From Janthinobacterium sp051380875 (GTDB taxonomy: Bacteria > Pseudomonadota > Gammaproteobacteria > Burkholderiales > Burkholderiaceae_D): a stretch of 64,000 nt of DNA. Numbering within the stretch: position 1 is the stretch's first letter; every line of letters starts with the position of its first letter. Below, piece by piece: positions 25,079 through 33,640 of this stretch. A model generated the notes under the pieces. The model had not been told where the DNA came from, did not search any database, and saw only the letters and a list, made by a program, of their open reading frames with translations. A program made the position numbers and the translations under genes. The stretch is from the NCBI RefSeq assembly GCF_051380875.1, contig NZ_JBNYXW010000009.1, forward strand, positions 124,001 to 188,000. Direction: 5' to 3'.

Positions 25079-25672
25079 TTACTTCTTGGCAGCCTTCGGC
25101 TTGGCAGCAGACGCCGTCGCACCGGCCGTGGCTTTTTCCGTGGCCTGCGCTACCTGCGCGCTGGCCTTGGCGATCTGCTCTTCCACCGTTTTCACGGCCT
25201 GTTGGGTGGCCTTGGTCACTTGCTCGTAACCGAGGAAGGCGTTGTCGATGGCAGCCTTGACGATGGCCACCGCATTTTCCGACCCTGGCGGCACGTTTTT
25301 CGTGACGTCATAGATCAGGGCGCTCAAATTGCTTTTCGCTTCGGCCACGTGGGCTTCGGCGGCCGTGGTGAATTCCGTGTGGATTTCCTTGATGATGTCG
25401 TCGAGTTGCTGTTTATACGCTTTCGCGCCAGCCACGCCCGGCTGCAGCTGGGCAGCGGCGGCGGCCAGGGCAGCCTTCGGATCCTTGGCCTGGCTGATTT
25501 CCTTGCCGGCCGCAATGCTATCCTCGATGCCGGACTTGGCGGTCGCCATGTTCAGCGCCAGTACCTGTTCCACTCCCTGCACGGCCTTGGTGGTGAGGGT
25601 GTTGAAGGTCATCAGCTGGAATTCAAACAGGGCCTTGGTGGCCGATGCGAATTGTTCGGGATTCGTAAACAT
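25079..25672 (-). CDS. phaP: Phasin family protein (PHA granule-associated)
   Basis: Phasins coat polyhydroxyalkanoate granules. The 197-residue, all-helical protein begins MFTNPEQFASATKALFEFQLMTFN, a standard Phasin_2 start, and continues amphipathic without Cys or Trp. The tail is Ala/Lys-rich (AASAAKPKAAKK), as in many betaproteobacterial phasins. A GGAGACC ribosome site precedes the ATG. No PHA synthase is in the window. It ends beside a bidirectional hairpin. Confidence 0.93.
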   Translation of the reverse strand: MFTNPEQFASATKALFEFQLMTFNTLTTKAVQGVEQVLALNMATAKSGIEDSIAAGKEISQAKDPKAALAAAAAQLQPGVAGAKAYKQQLDDIIKEIHTEFTTAAEAHVAEAKSNLSALIYDVTKNVPPGSENAVAIVKAAIDNAFLGYEQVTKATQQAVKTVEEQIAKASAQVAQATEKATAGATASAAKPKAAKK

Positions 25673-25780
25673 GTGGTCTCCTCGGTTTGAATAGATACGT
25701 TCTTATCGTTCCATACTCTTTCGACGCCGCATTGCCATCGCTTGCAATCAAGCCGGTTGCCCCGTGTTGTTATGGCCCCA

Positions 25781-25975
25781 TTATTTAGCAAGCGCCGGTT
25801 TTTCGCAACGGCTATCTTTATAAGGTCCCGAGGCCCGTTCCCAGCCAAATCCCAGGGTCGACTGGGCGCAGGACAGGGTGCCGTCGACTTTGCTGCGCCA
25901 CTGGTACCAGGGCGCCGGCCCGGCCCATGCGCCAGCGCAAACGGCCAGCAAGGCCACGGCGAGGATGTATTTCAT
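25781..25975 (-). CDS. Small secreted protein (64 aa)
   Basis: The sequence begins with a clear signal peptide, MKYILAVALLAVCAGAWAG. The mature part has about 45 residues and two cysteines (in TLSCAQST and SRCEK), which could form one disulfide. GGAG lies 8 nt before the ATG. The family is not recognised. Its independent position and good translation signals support it as real; it may be periplasmic. Confidence 0.7.
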   Translation of the reverse strand: MKYILAVALLAVCAGAWAGPAPWYQWRSKVDGTLSCAQSTLGFGWERASGPYKDSRCEKPALAK

Positions 25976-26023
25976 TGCAATGCTCCAAAGAAAAGCCTGG
26001 CCCCATTGTAGCGCGCCGGCCTG

Positions 26024-28267
26024 TCAGGCGGCCCCTGACTGCGGCGCTGCGACGGGCAGCTGCAAGGTGAAGGTGGTGCCGGCGGGGCTGCTGGCGGCGT
26101 CGATATGGCCACCGAGCACGCCGGTGACGATGTTGTGCGCCACGTGCAGGCCCAGGCCGGAACCGCCCGAACCGAGTTTTGTCGTGAAGAAAGGATCGTA
26201 GATATGCGTGAGGTCGTCGGCAGGGATGCCTACGCCCGTGTCGGCGATGGACAGGGTGATGCCCTGGCCGTCGCCGCTGCCGCGCGCGGTGATCGTGATG
26301 CGTCCGCCACTGCGGCCTTCGAACCCATGGCGCAGGCAGTTTTCCAGCAGGTTGCTCAGCACCTGGCCCAGCGGGCCCGGGTAGCTGTCCATGGCCAAGC
26401 CGTCCGGCACGTCTTGCGTCAGGCTCAGTCCGGCCGCCTTCAGCGGGGTGGACATGGGCAGCATCAGTTCGGTCACGAACTGGCGCAGCAGGAAGTGACG
26501 CCGTTGCGAGCTGGCGCGGTCGACGGCAATCTGCTTGAAGCTGTTGACCAGGTCGGCGGCGCGCTGCAGGTTGCGCAGCATGATGGCGTCGGCCTCGCCG
26601 GCCTGCGTCAGGTAGGCGTCGAGCTCCGAGCGGCGCAGGCCGCCCTGGAAGCTGGCCTGGATCTCGCGCGTGCGTTCGGCCATGGTGGTGGCCACCACCA
26701 GGCCGTTGCCGATCGGCGTATTGAGTTCGTGCGCGATGCCGGCCACCAGCGCGCCCAGCGCCGCCAGTTTGTCGCGCCGCACCAGTTCTTCCTGAGTAAT
26801 GGACAGGTTCTCCAGCGCGGCGGCCAGTTCGCGGTTCGCCTGTTCGGACTGTTCTTTGGCCTGCGTCAAGGCGGCCGTGCGTTCGGCCACCAATTCTTCC
26901 AGGTGGGTGCGGTGGCGCTGCAGTTCGCGTTCGTGGCGCATGCGCCCGATGGCGATGCCGGCCAAGTCGGTGGCCGTGTCGATCAGGCCCTGGTCGTGCG
27001 CGTCGGGGCTGCGCACTTCGCGGTAATACATGGCAAACGAGCCGAGCACGGCGCCATCCTGGCCGAAGATGGGGCGCGACCAGCAGGCGCGCAAGCCGAA
27101 CGGCGCGGCCAGCTCGCGGTAGGGCGCCCATAGCGGATCGTGCATGATGTCGCTGACGACCACCGGCTCGCGCAGGAACATGGCCGTGCCGCAGGAGCCT
27201 ACGCCGGGGCCGATTTCCACGCCTTCGAGCTGGGCCATGTAGTCGGGCGGCAGGCTGGGGCCGGCCGCGCTGTGCATGTGGCGCCCATCGTCGTCGAGCA
27301 GCATGATGGAGCAGTACACGTCGCGCGACTGGCCTTCGATCAGCAGCAGCAACTGGTTCAGGGTGGGGATCAGCGGCGCGCCCTTGGCGACCATTTCCAG
27401 CAAGGCGCGCTGGCCCGAGCGCATCGCGTCGGCGAGGTTGCGCTCGGTCAAGTCGATGATGCGCGCATGCACCAACTGGCGGCCCGGCACGGACAAGCGC
27501 ATCAGGCGCATTTCGCATTCGATGGGGTGGTTGTCGCGGTGGCAGCAGCTGGCGCGGAAGACGACGATCTTGCCTTGCAGGGTTTCGCGTATCTTTTCAT
27601 CGAGTAATTGCGCCGAGGAATGGCCATCGTTCTGTTTCTTGGGAAGCAGTGGTGTCATGCCGCCTTGCAACAGATCGGCCAGCGGCATGCCGAACAGTTC
27701 TTCGGCCAGGTGGTTGGCGTCGATCAGCAGGCTGTTATCGATGTCAAGCAGCAAGACGGCGTCGGGCGAACCGGCCAGGATGGCATGGTAATTGACTTCC
27801 AGCGTTTGTGGATGTAAGGGCCGTGGCGGCGTGGCGAGGGCGGCGGCGGGCAGGGCGCCAGGCGCCACGGCCCTGTGCAACGCCAGTTCCATGAGGATTT
27901 TTTCGGCCACATCGCGCGCATTGAAGGGCATCTTGATGTAGTCGCTGGCGCCGGCGCCCACGCTGCGGCCCTGCTCCTCGGCGCTGGGGCTGGCCGACAT
28001 CAGCAGCAGCGGCACGCCGTGGCGTCCGCCTGCATTGCGCAGCCGCATGCAGGTGGCGCCGATATTCGTGCCGGCCAGGGCCGCGTCGAGCAGGATCAGG
28101 TCCGTGCCGTGGGCGGCCAGTTCCACGCCTTCCTCGACATCGCCCGCCAGCCCCGTGCCCAGGTTATGCCGGTCCAGCACATACAGCAGTTCGCGCACAT
28201 CATTTGGCGAATTGCTGACCAGTAACACCCTGGCCCGGTCGGTGATGGAAGAAATCAACTGATTCAT
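26024..28267 (-). CDS. Sensor histidine kinase with N-terminal receiver, PAS and GAF domains
   Basis: The 747-residue cytoplasmic protein has a receiver domain (about 12-130, Asp in LILLDAAL), a PAS domain (about 165-280, NYHAILAGSPDAVLLLD), and a GAF domain (about 295-450). A coiled coil follows, then HisKA with H513 in AGIAHELNTPIGNG and an ATPase domain (ENCLRHGFEG, DTGVGIPADD, GSGGSGLGLHV). The AHELNTPIGN form of the H-box belongs to the subgroup of kinases that often lack a paired regulator. No membrane segment is seen, so it senses an internal cue or another kinase. No response regulator gene is adjacent. Confidence 0.9.
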   Translation of the reverse strand: MNQLISSITDRARVLLVSNSPNDVRELLYVLDRHNLGTGLAGDVEEGVELAAHGTDLILLDAALAGTNIGATCMRLRNAGGRHGVPLLLMSASPSAEEQGRSVGAGASDYIKMPFNARDVAEKILMELALHRAVAPGALPAAALATPPRPLHPQTLEVNYHAILAGSPDAVLLLDIDNSLLIDANHLAEELFGMPLADLLQGGMTPLLPKKQNDGHSSAQLLDEKIRETLQGKIVVFRASCCHRDNHPIECEMRLMRLSVPGRQLVHARIIDLTERNLADAMRSGQRALLEMVAKGAPLIPTLNQLLLLIEGQSRDVYCSIMLLDDDGRHMHSAAGPSLPPDYMAQLEGVEIGPGVGSCGTAMFLREPVVVSDIMHDPLWAPYRELAAPFGLRACWSRPIFGQDGAVLGSFAMYYREVRSPDAHDQGLIDTATDLAGIAIGRMRHERELQRHRTHLEELVAERTAALTQAKEQSEQANRELAAALENLSITQEELVRRDKLAALGALVAGIAHELNTPIGNGLVVATTMAERTREIQASFQGGLRRSELDAYLTQAGEADAIMLRNLQRAADLVNSFKQIAVDRASSQRRHFLLRQFVTELMLPMSTPLKAAGLSLTQDVPDGLAMDSYPGPLGQVLSNLLENCLRHGFEGRSGGRITITARGSGDGQGITLSIADTGVGIPADDLTHIYDPFFTTKLGSGGSGLGLHVAHNIVTGVLGGHIDAASSPAGTTFTLQLPVAAPQSGAA

Positions 28268-28380
28268 GGTGTCGCGCCCTTACGCGGTGCATGGGACTAA
28301 TATTACATCAAGGCAAGAAGGAGTAAACGATAATTATGCAGCGCAAAAAGCAGGGCGTTTTTATCGCGTTTGCGTCGCAT

Positions 28381-28809
28381 TCAAGCGGCGCTTTTCGCTG
28401 CCGGCGCCGTTGCCAGGTCCGCCCGCGCCTGTTCGATGCGCGGGTAGTTATCCTCGATCCAGTCGACCAGCACGGCCAGCCGCTCGGCCGCCTCGCGCCC
28501 CAGTGGCGTCAAGCTGTATTCCACTTTTGGCGGGATCACCAGGTAGGCCTGGCGCAGCACGAAACCGTCGCCGGCCAGCGCTTCCAGGGTTTGTGCCAGC
28601 ATTTTTTCGCTGACGCCGCCCACTTCACGGCGCAGTTCGCTGAAGCGGCGCGTGCCACTCAGCAGCAGCACCAGCACCAGCACGGCCCAGCGGCTGGTCA
28701 GGTGGCTGAGCACGGCGCGCGACGGACAGGCGGCGGCCAGCAGATGGGCGCCCTGGTGTTGCCGGACGAGGGCGGCGCGCATGCTGGCGCCCGGAGTGTC
28801 TGTGAGCAT
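28381..28809 (-). CDS. HxlR-family transcriptional regulator
   Basis: The 142-residue protein shows the HxlR pattern: Cys in AACPSRAVLSHLTSRWAVLVLVLL, winged helix RRFSELRREVGGVSEKMLAQTLEALAGDGFVLR, then VIPPKVEYSLTPLGREA. The single Cys resembles the redox switch of QorR/HypR/YodB relatives. It diverges from a QorB-type quinone reductase, an arrangement also seen for ytfH-qorB in E. coli, so it probably represses that gene through the dyad at 28863-28881. Confidence 0.92.
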   Translation of the reverse strand: MLTDTPGASMRAALVRQHQGAHLLAAACPSRAVLSHLTSRWAVLVLVLLLSGTRRFSELRREVGGVSEKMLAQTLEALAGDGFVLRQAYLVIPPKVEYSLTPLGREAAERLAVLVDWIEDNYPRIEQARADLATAPAAKSAA

Positions 28810-28862
28810 GATAGTTGGCCTGGAAAAGTGTTAACGCTAATTTATACTTACCAAAAGGTACG

Positions 28863-28894
28863 TACTTACAATAAGTAAGTAATAGTCCTATTAT
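28863..28894 (+). promoter_or_regulatory. HxlR operator dyad and qorB promoter
   Basis: TACTTAC-AATAA-GTAAGTA (28863-28881) is an inverted repeat of the kind bound by HxlR dimers. It overlaps a possible -35 (TTACAA, 28866-28871) with a -10 TATTAT at 28889-28894, so binding would block qorB transcription. A related half site TACTTACC lies just upstream at 28855. Confidence 0.6.
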
Positions 28895-28927
28895 AGGATT
28901 TTACCCGCCACCTTCCAAGGAGAAATC

Positions 28928-29779
28928 ATGATCGTCATTACCGGCGCCACAGGCAAACTGGGCCAGCACGTCATCGCCAGCTTGCTGCAATCCGTACCAG
29001 CATCGAGCATCATCGCCGCCGTGCGCAATCCGGCCAAGGCGCAAGACCTGGCCGCCCAGGGCGTGCAAGTGCGCCAGGCCGATTACAACGATGGCGCCAG
29101 CCTCGATAGCGCGTTCCAGGGTGCAACGAAAATCCTGCTGATTTCGTCGAGTGAAGTTGGGCAGCGCGCGCAGCAGCACCAGAACGTCATCGACGCGGCC
29201 AAGCGTGCCGGCGTGGGCCTGCTGGCCTATACCAGCGTCTTGCGCGCCGACACGTCGCCGCTGGCCCTGGCCGCCGAACACGTGATCACGGAAGCGGCCA
29301 TCCGCGCCTCTGGCTTGCCATATACCTTCCTGCGCAACGGCTGGTACCTGGAAAACCATACGGAACACCTGGCGCCCGTGCTCGAGCACGGCGTCATGCT
29401 GGGCGCGGCGCAAGATGGCCGCTTCTCGTCGGCCGCGCGCGCCGATTACGCCGCTGCTGCCGCTGCCGTCTTGACGGCGAACAAGCCGCAAGCCGTATAT
29501 GAGCTGGCGGGCGACCACGGTTTTACCCTGGCCGAGTACGCGGCCGAGGTGGCGCGCCAGTCGGGCAAGGCCATCGTCTACAGGGATTTGCCGCCGGCGG
29601 ACTTCAAGGCGGCCTTGACAGGCGTGGGCGTACCAGAAGGTTTTGCTGCTTTGCTGGCCGATTCCGATGCGGGCGTGGCCAAGGGCGGCCTGGAGGATAA
29701 GGGCAAGCAGTTGAGCGCGCTGATTGGCCGTCCGACGACGACCCTGATGGATGCCGTGAAGGCGGCGCTGGCGAAGTAA
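28928..29779 (+). CDS. qorB: NAD(P)H:quinone oxidoreductase, QorB-like (NmrA/SDR family)
   Basis: The 283-residue protein begins MIVITGATGKLGQHVIASLL, the NAD(P)-binding motif, and continues with AAVRNPAKAQDLAAQGVQVRQADY and RNGWYLENH, both characteristic of QorB/YtfG. QorB reduces quinones with NADPH. A CAAGGAG ribosome site precedes the ATG. The divergent HxlR gene is its likely repressor. A bidirectional terminator follows, shared with the tRNA cluster. Confidence 0.9.
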   Translation: MIVITGATGKLGQHVIASLLQSVPASSIIAAVRNPAKAQDLAAQGVQVRQADYNDGASLDSAFQGATKILLISSSEVGQRAQQHQNVIDAAKRAGVGLLAYTSVLRADTSPLALAAEHVITEAAIRASGLPYTFLRNGWYLENHTEHLAPVLEHGVMLGAAQDGRFSSAARADYAAAAAAVLTANKPQAVYELAGDHGFTLAEYAAEVARQSGKAIVYRDLPPADFKAALTGVGVPEGFAALLADSDAGVAKGGLEDKGKQLSALIGRPTTTLMDAVKAALAK

Positions 29780-29828
29780 GGCAGTGGGTGCCGTGGCAAC
29801 GCGGCATTGAGCAATGCATGCTGGAATG

Positions 29829-29866
29829 AAAAAAGCCGCAAACTCGTGAAAGTTTGCGGCTTTTTT
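29829..29866. terminator. Bidirectional intrinsic terminator (qorB and tRNA-Leu array)
   Basis: GCCGCAAACT (29835-29844) and AGTTTGCGGC (29851-29860) form a perfect 10-bp stem with a 6-nt loop. Six A precede and six T follow, giving a T-tract on either strand. The same hairpin recurs at 30541-30576. Confidence 0.92.
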
Positions 29867-29879
29867 GCGAATTAGGTAA

Positions 29880-29964
29880 TGGTGCCCACGAAGGGACTCG
29901 AACCCCTACACCCGAAGGCACATGGACCTGAACCATGCGCGTCTACCAATTCCGCCACGTGGGC
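29880..29964 (-). tRNA. leuT: tRNA-Leu(CAG), copy 1
   Basis: On the minus strand the 7-bp acceptor GCCCACG pairs with CGTGGGC, followed by discriminator A and encoded CCA. The D-loop has GGTAGACGC, the anticodon loop is TTCAGGT with anticodon CAG, a long class-II variable arm (GCCTTCGGGTGT) is present, and the T-loop is TTCGAGT. It reads Leu CTG codons. It is last in a three-gene transcript ended by the hairpin at 29829. Confidence 0.97.
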
Positions 29965-30034
29965 ACTGATGCTGCTTGTTACTATTATCTCACTACTGCA
30001 CTGCGGACCACAACGATGAACAACTCGTTGCTGG

Positions 30035-30119
30035 TGGTGCCCACGAAGGGACTCGAACCCCTACACCCGAAGGCACATGGACCTGAACCATGCGCGTCTA
30101 CCAATTCCGCCACGTGGGC
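30035..30119 (-). tRNA. leuT: tRNA-Leu(CAG), copy 2
   Basis: Identical to copy 1 over the mature 85 nt including CCA, anticodon CAG. The spacers on both sides (about 70 bp) are themselves nearly identical, showing that a tRNA-plus-spacer unit was duplicated. Confidence 0.97.
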
Positions 30120-30188
30120 ATTGTGCTGCTTGTTACTCACTACTCACTACTTTACTGCGGACCACAACGATGAACAACTCGTTGCTGG

Positions 30189-30273
30189 TGGTGCCCACGA
30201 AGGGACTCGAACCCCTACACCCGAAGGCACATGGACCTGAACCATGCGCGTCTACCAATTCCGCCACGTGGGC
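30189..30273 (-). tRNA. leuT: tRNA-Leu(CAG), copy 3
   Basis: Identical to the other copies. It is the first tRNA of the three-gene unit; a strong promoter (TTGACC, 17 bp, TATGAT) lies about 50 nt upstream on the minus strand. Confidence 0.97.
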
Positions 30274-30321
30274 ATTGTACTGCTTGCTGCTTGACGCTGC
30301 GTGTTCTGCAGCGAGGACAAA

Positions 30322-30350
30322 ATCATAAGGGCTGGCGCGCATTCGGTCAA
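30322..30350 (-). promoter_or_regulatory. Promoter of the three-gene tRNA-Leu unit
   Basis: On the minus strand, TTGACC (30345-30350) and TATGAT (30322-30327) have an optimal 17-bp spacer. Transcription would start near 30315 and enter copy 3. Confidence 0.75.
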
Positions 30351-30540
30351 TCAACATTTGATTGTTTTCTTCAAGAAAACTTGTTTTTCGCCTGAAAACG
30401 CTTGTTCTCTATGAAAAAAGGAGAAATCTGCCTATTTTTTCAGCACTTTTTGCTGATTTCTGATGCCCGCTGGAGTGTGGTCAGCCTGAAGCGCTGGCAG
30501 GGTGGGTAAAGGAAGGCGGGGAGGGTAGGCTGCGGAAATG

Positions 30541-30576
30541 AAAAAAGCCGCAAACTCGTGAAAGTTTGCGGCTCTT
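30541..30576 (-). terminator. Intrinsic terminator of tRNA-Leu copy 4
   Basis: The same GCCGCAAACT/AGTTTGCGGC stem as at 29829, with a T-tract on the minus strand (A-run 30541-30546). The plus-strand T-run is broken (CTCTTTG), so this copy works mainly for the tRNA. About 130 bp including the tRNA is duplicated from the other cluster. Confidence 0.9.
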
Positions 30577-30590
30577 TGCGAATTAGGTAA

Positions 30591-30675
30591 TGGTGCCCAC
30601 GAAGGGACTCGAACCCCTACACCCGAAGGCACATGGACCTGAACCATGCGCGTCTACCAATTCCGCCACGTGGGC
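30591..30675 (-). tRNA. leuT: tRNA-Leu(CAG), copy 4
   Basis: Identical to copies 1-3. It stands alone, 317 bp from the triple cluster, with its own terminator. A TATAAT (30741-30746, minus strand) could be its -10 box; no good -35 is seen. The 317 bp between it and copy 3 contain only these signals and AT-rich sequence. Confidence 0.97.
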
Positions 30676-31087
30676 ACTGATGCTGCTTTATTTGCTGCTG
30701 AGCTACTTGTTGCAAAAAAACTTACTACAACAATTCTGCTATTATAGCGTCTTGAAGAGTTTTGCGCCAGATGAGCTTTCGCTCCATACTGCACATCAAC
30801 CCTGTACCGCTTTCCTGCAACTGCATTCCCGTGAGGGTTTGTCGCTGCAAGAGACCGAGATTATAGAGCAATATTTGCCGAAGTCAAATGCATTGCGCGG
30901 CTTTTCTCCTTTTTTCATCGGCGCAGTGTTTGTACTGTTTCCGATACGCTGTACGTTAGGCAAACCAGTTAGGCAAACCAAGGCGTCGTCCGGTACACTA
31001 CCGGGTATCACCGTGTCAAATTGACGGTGATGTCATCGGTCTTTGTACTCCGTTTGATCACTGTCAATAACAACTATAGAAATACTT
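30676..31087. other. Gene-free region between tRNA-Leu and rnr
   Basis: These 412 bp hold no credible gene. On the tRNA side is the minus-strand TATAAT at 30741-30746; on the rnr side is a sigma70-like promoter at 31021-31049. The middle contains a duplicated phrase, AGGCAAACCA (30968 and 30980 regions), and no clear hairpin. Confidence 0.6.
31021..31049 (+). promoter_or_regulatory. Putative promoter of rnr
   Basis: TTGACG (31021-31026) and TGTACT (31044-31049) have a 17-bp spacer. Transcription would start near 31056, giving a 5' leader of about 30 nt before the TTG start. Confidence 0.5.
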
Positions 31088-33625
31088 TTGAGCCAAAATA
31101 CCCACACCATTCCCAGCCGGGAGGACATTCTCGGCATATTCCGCAGCGTCAACGCGCCTCTCGATTCGCAGTCTCTCGGGAAAACGCTGCAAGTGCATGC
31201 CGATTCCATGGATGTCCTGGTCCGTCGCCTGAAGGCGATGGAGCGCGACGGCCAGCTCAAGTCTGATGCCAGCGGCGTATTCGCGCTGGCCGACCAGAGC
31301 GCGCTCGTCGCCGGTCGCGTCACCAGCCACCGCGATGGATTCGGTTTCGTCATTCCTGACGACGCCAGCGCCGACCTGTTCCTGCCTGAGAAAGAAATGC
31401 AGAAAGTGTTGCATGGCGACAAGGTCATGGCCCGCATCGTCGGCACGGACCGCCGCGGCCGCCCGGAAGGCACGATCGTGGAAGTCACCTACCGTGCCAA
31501 CACCCACGTCATCGGCCGCCTGATCCAGGAAAACGGCAACTGGGTGGTGGCGCCGGAAGACCAGCGCATCGGCCAGGACATTTTAGTCACGGGTTCCTTG
31601 GGCAAGGCGAAAGCCGGCCAGATCGTCAGCGTCGAGTTGACCGAGCAGCCGATGCGCTTCAAGCAGCCAGTCGGCAAGATCGTCGAAGTGCTGGGCGCGC
31701 TCGATGATCCCGGCATGGAAATCGAAATTGCCGTACGTAAATTCAATGTGCCGCATATCTTTTCCGCCGCCGCGTTGAAACAGGCTGAAAAACTGCCGTT
31801 CGAAGTACGTGACGCCGACCTGAAAGACCGGGTCGACCTGCGCGACGTGCCATTGGTCACCATCGACGGCGAAGACGCGCGCGATTTTGACGATGCCGTG
31901 TATTGCGAACCTGTCAAGATTGGCCGCGCCAACTGTTTCCGCCTGATCGTCGCCATTGCCGACGTCAGCCATTACGTCAAACCGAACGACGCGCTCGACA
32001 CCGATGCGCTCGAACGCAGCACGTCCGTGTACTTCCCGCGCCGCGTGATTCCGATGCTGCCGGAAAAACTCTCGAATGGCCTGTGTTCGCTGAATCCGGC
32101 CGTCGATCGTTTGACCCTGGTATGCGACGCCGTCGTCAGCGACAAGGGCGAACTGAAGGCTTATCAGTTCTATCCGGCCGTGATCCATTCGGCCGCGCGC
32201 CTGACGTATGACGAAGTGGCCGCCGTGCTGGGCAACACCAAGGGTCCGGAAGCGGTGCGCCGCGCCGATATCCTGCCGCACCTGCAAAACCTGGAAGCGG
32301 TCTACCGTGCCTTGCTGAAAGCACGCACGGAGCGGGGCGCCATCGATTTCGAGACGACGGAAACCTATATCGTCTGCAATAGCGCCGGCAAGATCGAAAA
32401 GATCATCCCGCGCACGCGCAACGAAGCGCACAAGATCATCGAAGAGTGCATGCTGGCAGCCAACGTCTGTGCGGCCGATTTGTTGCTGCGCAATAAACAC
32501 CCGGGCACCTACCGCATCCACGCCAGCCCGACCAAGGAAAAGCTCACGCAAGTGCGCACATTCCTCAAGCAAGTCGGCCTGAACCTGACGGGTGGTGACA
32601 CGCCATCGGCATCGGATTACCAGACACTGATGCAGCAGATCAAGATGCGTCCCGACGCGGCCCTGCTGCAAACGATGCTGCTGCGCTCGATGCAGCAAGC
32701 TGTCTATAGCCCGGACAATATCGGCCACTTCGGCCTGGCGTACGAGGCGTATGCCCACTTCACCAGCCCGATCCGCCGCTACCCTGACTTGCTGACGCAC
32801 CGCGCCATCAAGGCCATTCTGCAAGGCAAGAAATACGAGCCGAAGCTGGCCGACACCAGCGTGCTGAACACGAATGTATCGAACGCCACGCGCAAGCAGC
32901 AGGCGAAAGACAAGGCCGAAGGCAAGCCGAAGAAGACCGAACTGACCATCTGGGATGCGCTGGGCGTGCATTGCTCGGCCAACGAGCGCCGCGCAGATGA
33001 AGCGTCGCGCGACGTCGAAGCCTGGCTCAAGTGCTACTTCATGCAGGACAAGCTGGGCGAGGAATTCACCGGCACCATCACGGGCGTGACCACCTTTGGC
33101 GTGTTCGTGCAGCTTGATACGTTGTTTGTCGAAGGCCTGGTGCATGTCACAGAGCTGGGTACCGATTACTTCCAGTACGACGATGCGCGCCATGAATTGC
33201 GCGGCGAACGCACGGGCAAGCGCTATCAGCTGACCGACCGCGTGACGGTGCAGGTAGCACGCGTCGACCTGGAAACGCGCAAGATCGACCTGCGCCTGGT
33301 GACCGATGCGGAACTGGCAGGCGAAGAAGCGCCAGCCAAGCATGCGGGCGGCAAGCGCAAGGGCGAGAAGAAAAACATGGTCAAGCCTGGTCCTGTGACC
33401 GAGCAGCGCCATGAAGTCAAGACCAGCGTCAAGGCTGGTCATGGCAGCAACGGTGCAAAAGCGCCGGCAAAGGCAGCGCCGAAAGCCGCCAGCCAGGCCA
33501 CGGCAGCACCCAAGGCCGCGCCCAAGGGTCAGCCGAAGCGCAGCAAGACCCCTGCCGCGGCGCCCGCTGCGGCGGCACCACGAGCAGCAAAAACTGGTTC
33601 AAAAACAAGCAAGAACAAGCGATAA
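31088..33625 (+). CDS. rnr: Ribonuclease R
   Basis: RNase R is a processive 3'-to-5' exoribonuclease that degrades structured RNA and acts in rRNA/tmRNA quality control. The 845-residue protein has the N-terminal helix-turn-helix domain, cold-shock domains, the RNB catalytic domain with DGEDARDFDDAV (metal-binding Asp cluster), and an S1 domain (EEFTGTITGVTTFGVFVQLDTLFVEGLVHV). A Lys/Ala-rich tail follows (about 750-845). It starts with TTG; the first ATG would remove the conserved N-terminal domain, so TTG is preferred although no clear ribosome site is visible. rlmB follows after 15 nt. Confidence 0.96.
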   Translation: MSQNTHTIPSREDILGIFRSVNAPLDSQSLGKTLQVHADSMDVLVRRLKAMERDGQLKSDASGVFALADQSALVAGRVTSHRDGFGFVIPDDASADLFLPEKEMQKVLHGDKVMARIVGTDRRGRPEGTIVEVTYRANTHVIGRLIQENGNWVVAPEDQRIGQDILVTGSLGKAKAGQIVSVELTEQPMRFKQPVGKIVEVLGALDDPGMEIEIAVRKFNVPHIFSAAALKQAEKLPFEVRDADLKDRVDLRDVPLVTIDGEDARDFDDAVYCEPVKIGRANCFRLIVAIADVSHYVKPNDALDTDALERSTSVYFPRRVIPMLPEKLSNGLCSLNPAVDRLTLVCDAVVSDKGELKAYQFYPAVIHSAARLTYDEVAAVLGNTKGPEAVRRADILPHLQNLEAVYRALLKARTERGAIDFETTETYIVCNSAGKIEKIIPRTRNEAHKIIEECMLAANVCAADLLLRNKHPGTYRIHASPTKEKLTQVRTFLKQVGLNLTGGDTPSASDYQTLMQQIKMRPDAALLQTMLLRSMQQAVYSPDNIGHFGLAYEAYAHFTSPIRRYPDLLTHRAIKAILQGKKYEPKLADTSVLNTNVSNATRKQQAKDKAEGKPKKTELTIWDALGVHCSANERRADEASRDVEAWLKCYFMQDKLGEEFTGTITGVTTFGVFVQLDTLFVEGLVHVTELGTDYFQYDDARHELRGERTGKRYQLTDRVTVQVARVDLETRKIDLRLVTDAELAGEEAPAKHAGGKRKGEKKNMVKPGPVTEQRHEVKTSVKAGHGSNGAKAPAKAAPKAASQATAAPKAAPKGQPKRSKTPAAAPAAAAPRAAKTGSKTSKNKR

Positions 33626-33640
33626 AAGAAGCGATAAACA

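Noticed and set aside
30035..30273. Short plus-strand frames across the tRNA-Leu genes
   Set aside because: They only reflect repetition of the tRNA sequence; each tRNA folds perfectly on the minus strand.
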